Of a stretch of 64,000 nt of DNA, positions 44,556 through 56,702 are shown piece after piece. A program made the position numbers and the translations under genes. The notes beneath the pieces were generated by a model. It saw nothing but the letters and a program-made list of their open reading frames with translations. It did not search any database and had not been told where the DNA came from. How positions within the stretch are numbered: the first letter of the stretch is position 1; each line of letters starts with the position of its first letter. Source of the DNA: Coniosporium tulheliwenetii (Eukaryota > Ascomycota > Dothideomycetes); NCBI GenBank assembly GCA_030247845.1, contig JAPDRP010000043.1, positions 32,704 through 96,703 on the forward strand, given 5' to 3'.

Positions 44556-46362
44556 ACGTAAGCGACGGTGTGACGCCCGATTCCAGGTGACGCCCGATTT
44601 TTCGCATCAAACTTGAGCAACTTTATCCTACGTTCTAATGGACCACAACGCTCGAATCAAGGCAGCAATAGCTGACCTAGAATCGCAAGAGCGTATCAAC
44701 TATGCCGCAACTGCTAGAAAGTGGCACCTTGAACCTACAACGTTACGCCGGCGATTTATAGGCGAATCGACGTCAATTGAAGAAGCCAACTCCTACGCCC
44801 GCCAGAAGCTCACAAGCGCGCAGGAGGAAGTGCTTATTGAACATGTAAATAAGCTCACAGGCCGGGGCCTTCCGCCAACCCCTCAGATGCTTAGAAATAT
44901 CGCCGAGGAGATTGTAAAATCAAAGCTTGGTGTGCACTGGGTTACTCGCTTCTGCCAGCGACACCGCCAGCGTCTTGCCAGCGTCTACCTGCGAACGATA
45001 GATCACAAGCGCAAGATCGCAGATAACTCGCAGCACTTTCGCCAGTTCCTTGATGTGGTAGGTACTCTACCAGCTATACTGCACAGGCGTATAGCCTGCC
45101 GTTTATGTGAAAAAGCTTACCCTCGCGAACTAGCTGCGCGAGAAGCTGGAGAAGTACGACGTCACGCCCTCCAACATATACAACTTCGATGAGAAAGGCT
45201 TCCTTATTGGCCTGTCAAGGTCTACGAAGCGCATCGTCGCTCGCGAAGCGCTGGGTAGCCGACGGATACTCGGCGCGAGCCAGGATGGAAGTCAGGAGTT
45301 TATCACGCTTGTTGCTTCTATATGTGCAGATGGATCGCGCATTCCGCCCGCATTGATCTACAAAGGCGAATCGCGAGACCTGCAAGACTCGTGGCTCGAG
45401 GATTTTGACCATGTACAAGACTCAGCTTTCTTCGCATGCTCGGAAAAGGGGTGGAGTAGCGAGGTACTCGGTTTACAGTGGCTGGAGCACATATTCGATC
45501 GCAACACCAGAGCAAAGGCGGCGAGAAGCCGGCGACTACTTATAATAGACGGCCACAATAGTCATGTAAACCTCCGGTTTGTCGACTACGCGGACCGTAA
45601 TCGGATCCTGCTCGCCGTCTTGCCGCCGCATTCGACTCACAGGCTGCAACCCCTCGATGTAGGCCTGTTCGCGCCTCTGGCGACATACTACGCACAGGGG
45701 ATCGACGCTCTGCTGGCAAACAGCCAGGGCCTTGTGCGCCTGACAAAGCGGCATTTCTGGAACCTGTTTCGCGAAGCATGGGACCGGGCGTTTACGGCAA
45801 AGAACATTGGAAGCGCCTGGGAAGCGACGGGTATACACCCGTTCAATCCCGACCGTGTAATTGCCACGATCACGCAAGAGAACACCACACCTGAGCCGCA
45901 GCAAGTAAGAACACCAAAATCAGCACGCTCTATGCGCCGCATGTTTAATCAACTACAAAAAAACGGCTACGTGACTGCAGAAGCGTCACCGCTGCTCCGG
46001 GCCGGCGAAAAGCTAGCTGCTGAGGTTGAGGTCTTGCGCCACGAGGTCCAGGGCCTGCGGAAGGCAATAACAGAGGATAAGAAGAAGCGTAAGCGCGGAA
46101 AGGCTCTTGGCTTATTCGAGGAAGACGATGATCCCAGCCAGCCCCTGTTTTTCAGCCCTTCAAGGGTTGGGCGAGCTCGCCAGCGAGCAGCCGACAAGGC
46201 GCAGGCGGAGCACCAGCGCAAGCAAGCTATGCAGGATCGAAGGCTTCGATCGGCTGCAACACGGGCAGAGAGAGCCCGCGAAGCGGAGGACAGGAAGGCT
46301 GCGCGTGCTGCGGCGCGTAAGGCGGCGAAAGAAGAGCGAGCTGCGGAAAAGGCCCGGCGAGC
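44556..46362 (+). mobile_element. pogo/Fot1-type transposon, family 2, 3'-truncated at a MITE
   Basis: The left terminus ACGTAAGCGACGG follows a TA at 44554-44555. The subterminal repeat GTGACGCCCGATT occurs twice with a 17-bp period (about 44569-44600). The transposase frame then runs to the MITE at 46363 and the right terminus is missing. The sequence right of the MITE is a different element on the other strand. Confidence 0.8.
44638..46362 (+). pseudogene. pogo/Fot1 transposase, family 2, truncated
   Basis: Exon 1 (MDHNARIKAAIADLESQERI, with the CENP-B-type HTH NYAATARKWHLEPTTLRRR) ends RQFLDV at a GTAGGT donor near 45058. A CTAG acceptor near 45132 joins LREKLEKYDVTPSNIYNFDE in frame. 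The DDE core is complete (NFDEKGF, LLIIDGHNSH, LQPLDVGLF) and the coiled, basic C-terminus runs to KARRA, where the MITE replaces the normal end with a few MITE-encoded codons. Apart from this truncation the frame is clean. It is the closest relative in the window of the transposase at 2.1-3.7 kb. Confidence 0.85.
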
Positions 46363-46563
46363 CAGTGGTGTATTCAATATTGAATAAGGAAAACAATATC
46401 GTCAATAGAAATCAATATTAAAACATCACTTTTAAAAAATAGCAGGATCTTTACATTTATTGAAAATAAATATACCCGTCTACCAGGGATTTTTGATATT
46501 CTTTAATATTGATCTATATTGATTAAGGATATTGATCATATTGATATATTGAATACACCTCTG
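46363..46563 (+). mobile_element. 201-bp hAT-type MITE, copy C
   Basis: Same orientation and apparently the same sequence as copy A. The 8-bp flanks CGGCGAGC (left) and GCTGCGGC (right) do not match, and the two sides belong to different transposons, so this copy too sits on a rearrangement junction. Confidence 0.9.
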
Positions 46564-47591
46564 GCTGCGGCTTATGCTTATGCCAGCCCGTTAAGAACTG
46601 CTCCATCTTATATATGTCTTGCTGGTTCGAGAGATCTTGCGCAGCATCGCCCCTAGTAGACTGCTTCTCTTGTAATAGAGCCGCTCGAATATTGCGGCGC
46701 TTGAAGACCCTAGGCGCAGCATTCTCAAGCGGCCGCTCATCAAAGCTCTCGATAGCGTAAAACCTTAGAGAGTTGGCGTATTGATTGACCTTAAAGATAG
46801 CCGCCTGAGATTTCAGAACCTCTCTACCGCACCTCACCTGCCAGACGCTGCTAAATATGAACACCGGGTCCTCCTCATCCTCAACCAAGGTGTCCAATAT
46901 ACCCTCCCACTCCGCCTCAGCTTCGGCCGGCGCGGCGGACCGTGGTAGTTTAGGGCTAGAGCGCGAGGATGTAGTAGGCGGTAGAGAGGTTGGAGCCGGC
47001 AACAAACGTGAGGGTTCAGCAGCAAGCTGAGGGCTTAGAGGACGCGAGGGTTCAGCCGGCGGAGGACACCAAGCTTTAGCGGGCGGAGGACGAGTAGTTC
47101 GTGATCGTCGAGGAGCGGTTTTGGCAGCCTGCTGCCGGGCAGCTGGAGCAGCGCGCTGGCGGCAGCGTCCTACTGGCGCCGTTCCCACTGGCGCCGGTGA
47201 CGCCACAGTCCCCTTCTTCGTGGCCTTATTCGTGCGCTTCTTCTTGCTACTAGTAGCACCGGCCTCAGTCCTCCTCTTGCGCTTACTTATAGACGGCGGC
47301 GGCGGCGGCGGGGTGCCTGGTGCGGTGGCAGGGCGCCTGGGACGGAGTTCCATAGTTAAATACTAAAAACACCATAAGCGCTATACAATTAACCGCTTAA
47401 GGTAAGAGCATAATCACATTCTAATGGTCATTTATTGGTGCAAACGATCCCCACGATTTGTATGAGCGTTATCATAGAAATTAGTGGGGATGGTTTTACC
47501 GCGGCATGGCGTTGTAAGCGTTAAAATGAAAACGAGTGTAGTAAAAGTCGAATCGGATCGGGTAGGTGTTCATCTCGCTTGTGGAATACGT
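46564..47591 (-). mobile_element. half of an ACGTA-terminus element with an unidentified protein
   Basis: The right end is ACGTATTCCACAAGCGAG (reverse complement, ending 47591, TA at 47592-47593), close to the family 3 pogo terminus. Inside, a minus-strand frame (47353-46564) starts MELRPRRPATAPGTPPPPPP and has a basic Lys/Arg-rich region (KRKRRTEAGATSSKKKRTNK), a Pro-rich linker and a folded-looking part (PVFIFSSVWQVRCGREVLKS, FKVNQYANSLRFYAIESFDE). I do not know this protein. It is cut by the MITE. The element ends 129 bp downstream of the gtb3-like stop codon. Confidence 0.6.
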
Positions 47592-47719
47592 TATACTTTT
47601 AATACTATATACGATGCCCATTACTCCCCAATCACGCATTTAAATCCATTTATCCACCAAAACTCCCGCTTGAACGCAACACAACGATATTAGCTTAATA
47701 CAATGAATTATAACAATAA

Positions 47720-50700
47720 TCAAGGAGTCAAAGGACCATTATCAGAGAGATCTGAGTCAGGAGCAAGCATCATATAGCTCAACCCACTCTTCCTCTGCGT
47801 TCTCGGCGTCATCGGACGCAAACGTCCATCCACCGCCGGCTGCGGAACCTCCAAATACAGTCCCCTCGCCCCAGGCATCGACTTCCGTATAGACGACTTC
47901 GAAGACCCCGTAATCGACGACCTCGACGACCCGCCCTCGAGATCCGTGACAGAGCTGGCGCCAGCACTGGCCTCGCCGCCCAGCATCGAGCGCCGGGCCA
48001 TCGGCTCCTCCCACATACTGCTGAAGGACGACTGCGTGGAGGTGTGTTTCCACCACTGCGGCCGTGGGTGCGCCATCTTCTCGAGTTGCTCGTCGACGAT
48101 GCCAGCGGCGTAACCGGTTGCCTTCTCGAAGGCGCTTTGCTTCCGCACCTGTCGTGGCCGCAGGCCTAGCATCTCGTTGCGGGCCTTGCCGACCCAGAGC
48201 ATCTGCTCGTGTTCGCGGAGGTAGCGCTCGCCGCTGAAGGAGCGCTGTACGATGTCGCGGGCCATCATGCCGAGCTTGCGTCTCTGCTCCGTCTTGTCGT
48301 ACATGCGCTTCGTGATCCTCTCAACGTCCTCGCGGGTTGGCTTAACTGGGAGCACGGGCACTGGTGTTCCGGGCTCGTCCTCGGCATACGGCGCCCACTC
48401 GTCGAGCATGGCTAGGAGATTGATCTGAGCGCGTGCTAGTGCCACGGGGTCATTTGGTGCGACGATTGCACTGTACCGCTCGTTGGTCTTGAGATCCGTC
48501 AGGACGCTCATAGAGGCACCGACGTCTGTCGCAACGACCGGGGCACCAGTCAGGGCTGCTTCGCCGAGAGCGAGCGGAAGGCCTTCAGAGACTGAGGAGT
48601 TCAGGAAGAGCCATGTGTTTGAGAGCACAACTCCCGGGTCCGCGGTACCGCGTAGCGAGACATTGCTCTGCAGCGCTTTGGTTGCGATGACCTCCGTGCA
48701 TTCGGATGAGTAGATTGGAGCCTTATTCAAAGCTCCATAGATGTCCAGGCGATACTCGTCGAAGCCCCACTTATTAAGGATGACGTCGGCGGCAAGTAAG
48801 GCAGTCTTGATATCTTTGGCGAACCAGACGTGGGAGAGCATAGTTACCGTTGGCTGCTTCGTCTTGATCTCTTTGACGGGCGAAAATTTTTTGAGGTCCG
48901 CTGGAGGAATACCATTGACGACGGGATCCACCTTCCGCCTGAACGTGTTCCTGTGTGTGATCGCACCCTTGGAGGTACCCACTTCGACTTCCCAGCCAGG
49001 GTTGAACTGGTCTGCACATGGCAGAATCTGGTCGGCATGGTGCAAGGTGAGCATGGAAGTAAGTCGCATGAGACCAAGGAGCGCATTGCAAGTGAACGGC
49101 GGCAAGGTGCAGAGTGCAGAAGAAAGGTAGAGGTTCGTCTCGCGCCAACTGATGGCATGGTCCCAGATTTGCAGGGTGCAATTGCGCTTGATCTTGCAGA
49201 CAATACCATAAGACGCAGAAGGGCTGTGGTGACTGGCCTGAAATACCGCCGGTATTTCCTCCGGTATGGGGATGGAGAAAATGAAGAGATAGCGGAACCA
49301 CAGATCCATTGACGTCTCAAGATCGCTCAGCGTTGGACGGTAAGTGTTCAGCCATTCCGAAATTGGCGTCGCATTCGGCATGTCTTCGATCCAGAGTTGG
49401 CGCCATGTATCCTTGACGATGTCGCTTGTCCAGACTTCTTTCCAGTGCCTAGTGTCCTGGAAGTAGGTGTTGAGGTTGACCAACGCGCGAGTTGCCTGTT
49501 TGACATCGGCCTGGGTCAAGTTAATGGCACGCGCGCCCCTGACAAGAGCCGTCAGGGTAGGGATGAAGTTGCGCTTGATGTCTTCGATGGCGGCTCCCTT
49601 GGTCATCTTGTCAATCTCCGCGTCGAGCTTGTTGCTGAACATGCCATGGACAGGATGGAGGAAGTCCAAGCCCCATAACGGAATAACCTTGAGCGACTCC
49701 ACATTCTCCTCCGTCTGATGCTTAGGAAGACCAAAGTCATTGGCTGATTCCACAACCATGTGCCAGCGGATCGTTCTCAGGTTGTTCACCAAGTCCCTGC
49801 GGCATGCGGACACGCCACCACCTTCGTTAGGCCAGGTGCCGGAGTCCACCGCCACTACGTGCAATGTACTGTCAGTGTCAGGCTGCAGTGTCTTGGTCCG
49901 CCTGTTGACGTTGGCATCTCCGCCCTGTCCAAAGCTGAACAGGTCGCTCAACCTCAAAGCCAGTGGCGTCCACGCAGCGATTTCCGGCGCTAGCTCAGAA
50001 CTGGCGCTGATAGTGTCTGCGTGCATCGCCAGGTAATCTTCCGCCGCAGTGAGGTCTCCGCGATCACGACGATGCCAGTACGGCTTGAGCAAAGGCTCAG
50101 CACGCAGAAGCTTCTCGTCCAGCCATCGAATGACAACACCATCCAAGTCGTTCCTCTTTTTCCACTCTTTCCAGAGCTTCGTCCTCACAGCAGCTGTAGA
50201 AACAGGAATACGCTTCGTTTGCGTGAACAGCCGCGAAAGCAGACCGACTTTAAGCGACGGGAAGTCGAGCAAGGGATTTTCCGCGAGGAAAGAGCAGTTG
50301 CTTGGCTTCTTCAGCACACCAAGCCAATCGTGACGGATCATGTCAGGTGTGTCGGCGACTTGGTTGTTGAGCTTGCTGATGATCGTGGGGTGGAACTGAT
50401 GGTCGTACGTCCAAGAACACTCCCAGACATCTGATCCTTGTACGAAGGTCGCCTTGGTGACACGGGAGTTGGGGACCCAGCGCTCCGACTTCTCTGGATG
50501 GCGTACAGGCGGAGCGCACCACTCAACGTTGACGGTCATGAAGTCCATGACGAAGTCTCCTCTCAAAAGCTCGTCTTCAAAGCGGGCGTTCTTGCGGTAA
50601 TAGTACCGGAATCTGACCAGGTTGCCGTCCTTCACGTAAGAACCCGACTCGATATGGCCCTTGTGGTTGTAGATGATCTCACTGCTCTGGTCCGGGCCGC

Positions 50701-53700
50701 GAACACATCTTCTGGACAGTGGTATTCTCTTGTTCTCGATCCTCATAAGCTTGCTTTGCCGCTTGTGCTTGGCTGATGGGTATTCGTAAGAGTAACCGTT
50801 TGTAAGCTGGCCGTGGCTGAAGTCTACACGGCTTTGTAAGCGCATGTCCTTCGAAAACGTGCTGATGCTGGTAAGGCCCTGTTCTCCCTCCGGTTCGTTC
50901 TTGTGGTTTCCAGCATAGAAATACAGCTCAAAAGTACCCCCGGAACCGCTGCGGATAAAGGCCGTGGCTGTACTGTCTAGAGTCTGGACGAGAACACGGC
51001 CGTTCTTCAGAGAGATAAGCGTGCCCTTGATGTTCTCAGAAAGCTGCTCCAAACCTTTGCGGCGGTGGTAGACGAAGAAAGGCAACCCCAGTCTCTGGTT
51101 GAACTTCGCAAAGATCCACAAACCGTTGAGGAACCAAGTGACGGCCTTGACTACGAAGGGGTATCGCGAGAAGGAGCTCTGTTTGATGGTGGCTCGAAGC
51201 TCCCTCTGGTACTCCAAGTCAGCCACTGGAGCGATCATGATGAATTTGGTCCATGTGCCCAACGCATGGAAGACCCAAGAAAAAGGTTCCTTGATGCGCG
51301 TTCCCATCGCCCGAAGCATTGAGGTAGGTGTGAGGGTCGCCCGCTTCCTATCCTGGTAGTATTGAACGTCCGCTGTTTTCTGTTGGTACGCTTTCTCTCC
51401 AAGGAGCATTGGACCTTGAGACTTGAAGTAGTTGCTTCTCTGGACCACGAGATAAGCGCCTAGATCATAGCGAGCAATGCGGGTTTCCAGACTGCAGCCT
51501 TCTTCGGCATCAAGATGCGTCTGAAGCCATACCAGTCCGGTGGTAGAGAAGACGGTGGATTCCCCAAGCACGCGTCTAAGAAGGATGCCCCGGATGTTCT
51601 GTGGCAGGTCTTCCCACTTCGTCTCGCACTCGAGACCGAGGCACAAGTTCTCCAGCAGATCTCTCCTGTGGACACTGGCGAAAGCAGCCATCTTCGACTC
51701 TGAAAACTCAAACGGCATGGCACGCTTGAGACCTTCAGAGACTTGATAGCCTCGTTCATTCTCGTCCGTTCGGCAGACCAAAAGCGACTCTACGATGCTG
51801 GCGTGATTATGAGGTAAGCCAAACAGAGACTCGGCGCATGCCCGTAAGAGCGTCTCGGCGATGGCGCGACAATTGCTGGTGATGTTCAGCTGCATGTCGG
51901 AACCGGAAGAGCTGCGGGAGGAAGTGTCGTCGCTGTCTGATGCGATGAAAAGGTGCAGGCGGCCTTCAGTGTAGCAGGTCAAAGCTCTGATGTCGGCCTC
52001 TGATTTCACCACGGACCGCATGGAGATAAGCTCGACCGTGACAGAACCTTGCTCCCAAGCAGCGACCATTTCACGCACAAGATGCGGTGCGTTGGGGTAA
52101 GCCGCAAGAGCAAGGTCAGACAGTGAGTTATGGTAGCAGGAGAGGAGTATGGCTCTGATCTCGCTGCCTGGATGATCTTGGGCGTCAACAATGAACCGCT
52201 CTTCCGTCGGCACAGCGAGGAGCCCCTCATAGAATGCCTCAAGCTCGGCCTGGCTCCATTTCTGGTCAACAGAAACGCCATGGTAGGCCCTTAAATCCTT
52301 GGCACGGCCGGCTGGCTTCGGCTTGGTCTTCCCCGGCAGGCCAATGCGTGCTGTGTACAGCGAGGTAAGAGCTGCGGTCCATGTAGCTGCTGCGAGTGCG
52401 ACGACGCCATTGTAGGGCCATTGAGAATTGACCCTTTTCAGTATCAGGCCAATTGGAAGGCCAACCACTGCCGCAATCAGAAGCGGTTCCAATGCGCGAG
52501 GACCTGAAACGGTGAGTCAGTCTGAGCATCGTGATCTCCGCAACACGCAACATACCTGAGAAGATGTGGTTGTATTGATAGAGCAGCAAACCGCTGTAAG
52601 CTCCCACATATGAAAGAAACATGATGAGTGATGTTGGAGTGTCGTCAAGCACCCAGATCAAAGCCGCAGACACAGCGAGCGCCCACACATGGACCCCGAG
52701 GAATCTTACGAGCGTCTTCCAGTACAGCATTCGTTTGAATTTAGCGTCGTTTACAACAGCCTTTCGAAGCAGCTTCGTAGAGCTTATGGAAATAGGGATA
52801 GAGGTTTGAGCCTGCTGATGCAGATGCCCGGCTTTGTAATCGAGCAGGACGGCGCCGATAAGGTAATATGCTAGGCCAAAGCCTACGGCGACTCGGAAAG
52901 TCTTGTTCTGTGCGGCCGAAAGGCCTAGAAGAGGTTCGCCGTACAAGAGTTCAATCCAACGGTCAAGCAGCGCCACCAAAAAGTAAAAGATGCCGCATCC
53001 GATCTCATCTCCGGCGTTACGCCAGAGAATGAAGGCATTGTGTAGCCGGACACCCTTCTGCTGCTGGAGCAAGCTGTCCTTCGCGACGCCGACCTGAAGA
53101 TTCCAAGTCGATGAATATGGCAACGGCCTCTTGACGTCAGAGATCCGGCAGTACCAATCGAGAAGGAAGATAGTTGCCTCCCAGCAATTAGCCAGCTTTT
53201 CTACAAGCGGATCCTTGGTAGCTTTGGTCCAAGAGCGGCGCTTTCTCTCGGCAGCAACTCCTCGCAAAGCTTCTCTCGCGCAACTTGCAGTGCCGCTGGA
53301 CCGCTGAGCTTTTCCAGAGCTGCGACCTTGTCTGGACTGGCTGTACGAGAGTACCACTCGCTGATTTCCTTGTCCGAAGTTGGTGCTACGCTCTGGAGCC
53401 AGATGACCCAGCGGGCAGCTACTCGGCGGGTTCCGAACAACAGGGCGAGAACGAAGATGAAGAGCACCGTAAGATAAACGATTGAGTCGTACCCGGTTAC
53501 CCACGTCGTCACGATCGGTGAGATACTAAGCAGCGGAATGAGACAGATGATGACGACACGGCCGTTGCCAAACGAACTCCCAGGGAACTGGTACGTAGCG
53601 AGGACAGCCAGCAGCGCGAGATACGCGGTGAGACCAACAAGGTAGAAGAAAAAGATGGCGCCAGCTTGAACATGAACAACTGCGGAGATGATGATAAAGC

Positions 53701-56700
53701 CGATAATACCGCTAGCGATGGTGAACGCAAGGCCTCCAACGAGCCGTGTGAGGATGAACATCTCTGCTGCACTAAAGGCCATGGAGATTAGATAGTAGGT
53801 GCCACCAATCGAGATCCACGTGCCAATAGCGCCGGACAGAAGCAACGACAGCATGAGAGCCAAGGTTGCGTACTCCTGTTCTCTTAAACTCATGAAAGCG
53901 CTGAGATACAAACCACGGCCAGTAGTGGTGAGCAGCATGATATCCACAAGGGCTGGGATGGCAAACACGCTGAGGAATGTGAAACGCTTGTACGCAGGCA
54001 TCACCGAAGCTTTCTCATGAGGATCGATATCTGTCTGAGCGGCTGCATATGCTGAAGAGACTGCTGGTGCATTGCCGATCTGAATCGGTGGTTGATGGTC
54101 GGGTTGTCCGTAGTATGCGCGGTAGCGTTCTGCAAGGATCTTTCCGAACGCATTGGGCGTAACGTCGAAGTAGGCGTCGCATCTTGAGCCCAAAGCAAAC
54201 AACTCAGAAAATGCGGCCGCTTGGTCACTGTGCTCGTTGAAGAGCGGATTTCGATCGGTGACCTCCAGGTAGACCTCATCGAATGCTGCCTTCCGCGCCG
54301 CGCAGAAGATGGAGAAAACGAGAATGTCTGCATAAGTGTCCAAGATGCCACGCGTGAGCAAAGACTCCAGCGTGGAAGTCAGTTGGTCTAGCTGACCGTA
54401 GCGCCTGTTGTGCAGTATATCAAGCAACAGACGGTGGACATCTTGGAAAATGGCGAGCGCATCGTCCCTGTGTAGGTGCGCCCACCCATGCTGCCGATAC
54501 CATGCCAGTCTGGTCTCAATCAACTCCGCATCGGAGATCTTCCCACTTAGATAGTCGATATTGCCTCGCTGCTTCAGTTGTAAGAAGGAGGGAATATCCA
54601 GAAGCATATCTTCGCATGCTGACCGAAGCGAACTTAGTAGCGGGTCGGCCCGAGTCTCGTCCCAGCGGGAGAACTGAAGATGCTGGAGAACTAGAAGCAT
54701 GTCTGCAGGTGATAGCATCTCTAGATCCTGAGCGAGGCGACCTGGAAGACCGTGCTTTGTAGAGACATCGCTCCCTTGCCGATGCTTTGCCAGCATTACC
54801 TCAGCCTCAAAGCATTGATGGCGAGGAATGCCTCGGCTACTCAAGAAAGTATGCAGTACCACGCTTGGAAGATCTCGGGTATTCTTGGACACGTAGATGA
54901 TTAGAGCTCCCGTTCGCGCGTCCATCTCCCAGACAGCCCAGAACTGGGCCCCAGAAGACGTATGGAAACCTGAGTCTAGCCCAAGGCACACGTGAACGAG
55001 AGCATCGCTGTCCTTCGAGTAAGACGCTCTCAACAGAAGATCGCTAAGCTCGTGGGCGGCTTCCCGGATCGTGGCTAGAACTTCGGACGGAGATACAGAG
55101 CCAAGGACTTCGCGCAGAGACACGCCTAGTTGTCGAACGTCTGCCTGTGGAGCTGCACTGAGCAAGTTCAACCGTCGTAGTCGCCGTTGCGACTCCACAA
55201 CCTTTTTGAAGTCGTCGGAGGTCACATCGAAACCAATGGGGAAGCAGCCGAGCGTTTCGTAAATAGTCCCGGTCGGTGAGACGGACAATGGGTTGGCCGA
55301 GAACCTCTCCAACTGACGGGCCCAGTCCGTGCTGCTACGAGTGCTGAGCTTGTCCAGCAGTTCGGTTTCAGGAGAGATCCCATCTAGCGTGCTTGACCTA
55401 CTGCTGCCCGAAGAGCTGTGGTTGTGAAGCGATTTCAGCAAGTGGCGTATGCTAGGAAGAATTCCTTCAAGCTCGCGGTAGTCATTGGCGCGCCGCTGCG
55501 GCAGAGGGGCAAGCGACCGAATGGATCGATAGCTCTCGTGAAGCTTCATTATCTTCCCTTCTTTCAGCCAGTCAAAAGCACCCAAGGGTTGCAGCATCGG
55601 GTTGTTGAGGTTTGCATTAGTGAGAGCTGATACTGAGCCTATCCAGCTTACGGCGCCATGAAACTCAGTCCAGTTGTTGCTCCTCTTGACGACCGCATGC
55701 GAGAGCTCCACCTCATCATCAACAGTCTCCCACATCAAGACCGCGAACGGGCGCAAGCAGGCCTGTGAGACGAAGGCTTTAACGGTCGGCTTCATCTTTT
55801 CCAGCTGGAAGAAGTCTCGTCTTTCTCCATTGGGCAGAATGCTTGCGTTCTTGACAACAACACCCGAGTAAAGCTGCAGATCTGGCATGTCCTCTGGATC
55901 CAGAAAGTTGGGCGGAACTACTTCAAGGTAAACCTCGAGGCCCAGCGAGGTGAGATACCGGGCTATAGCGTCAAGCAAAATGACCGAGACTCGGCTCTGC
56001 CATTCGCCTAGCAAGACACCATCCATGACGCATCGTCCGTCTGTACTCTTGAAGCGTCCATGTACAACTTCGATGACAGTGTCTATTGATTGGATCATAC
56101 GAGCGTCGTTGCTACTGCAGCCCATATCCAGCAACTGTTCCAGACTGATCCTTCCAAGTAATCGCTTGGCTCCCCCAGCCACCGAGATTGAGTCCACCAC
56201 ATGTCCTTGTTGTGAGTCCATAACCAGTGTATCGTATTGCGAGAGCAACTGCGCTTGGGCGTCGGTTGGGGGTTTTCGAAGCTCCCAAGGTAGACGCCGA
56301 ACGAGGACGGTTTCGAGTGTGGTTCATCGCTACGGCTGAAAGGGTTAGAGTTCTTAGAGGCGGTATCGAGGTGTTCTTTTACGCGTTTCGTCAAGCGGAG
56401 AGTCTTGGAAGAAGCCTAGCCAGGTGGCGCAATTAGCAAAGCTCCCTCAAGCGGGCGAAAGCGCTCATGCAACAAATGCATGATGACTGTGGTGATGAAC
56501 AGAAAGAATGGCCATAGGGAGCCGTGGTCACTAGTGTTAAGGTGCGTACTTGCTGACGTTTGCGAACGAAGCTATAGATGGTCCACACAAAAGCCACTAC
56601 GCCCACAAACACACTGACAGAGATGATGGCCAGCAGGACATACTGCCACCAATGTTTGAGCTCATCGGCGCCAGCGGCGTCTATTCCCAAGATCTCCGCC

Positions 56701-56702
56701 AT
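47720..56702 (-). CDS. gtb3: giant membrane glycosyltransferase (Gtb3-like, PelF-type GT4), with apparent frameshifts
   Basis: About 2,900 residues read from MAEILGIDAAGADELKHWWQ (one membrane segment) through an N-terminal cytosolic region (GGAKRLLGRISLEQLLDMGC), a multi-pass membrane part (about 53950-53440 and 53000-52560) and a C-terminal GT4 domain. The latter has VVAVDSGTWPNEGGGVSACR and the E-x7-E motif in SEGLPLALGEAALTGAPVVA. One intron at 52504-52555 is clear. Frame changes without splice signals occur near 53241-53256 and two or three times within 56295-56480. In Aspergillus fumigatus the homologue sits beside agd3 and ega3 and is the proposed galactosaminogalactan polymerase. Position and neighbours here agree. 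The frameshifts may be decay or assembly indels. Confidence 0.75.
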
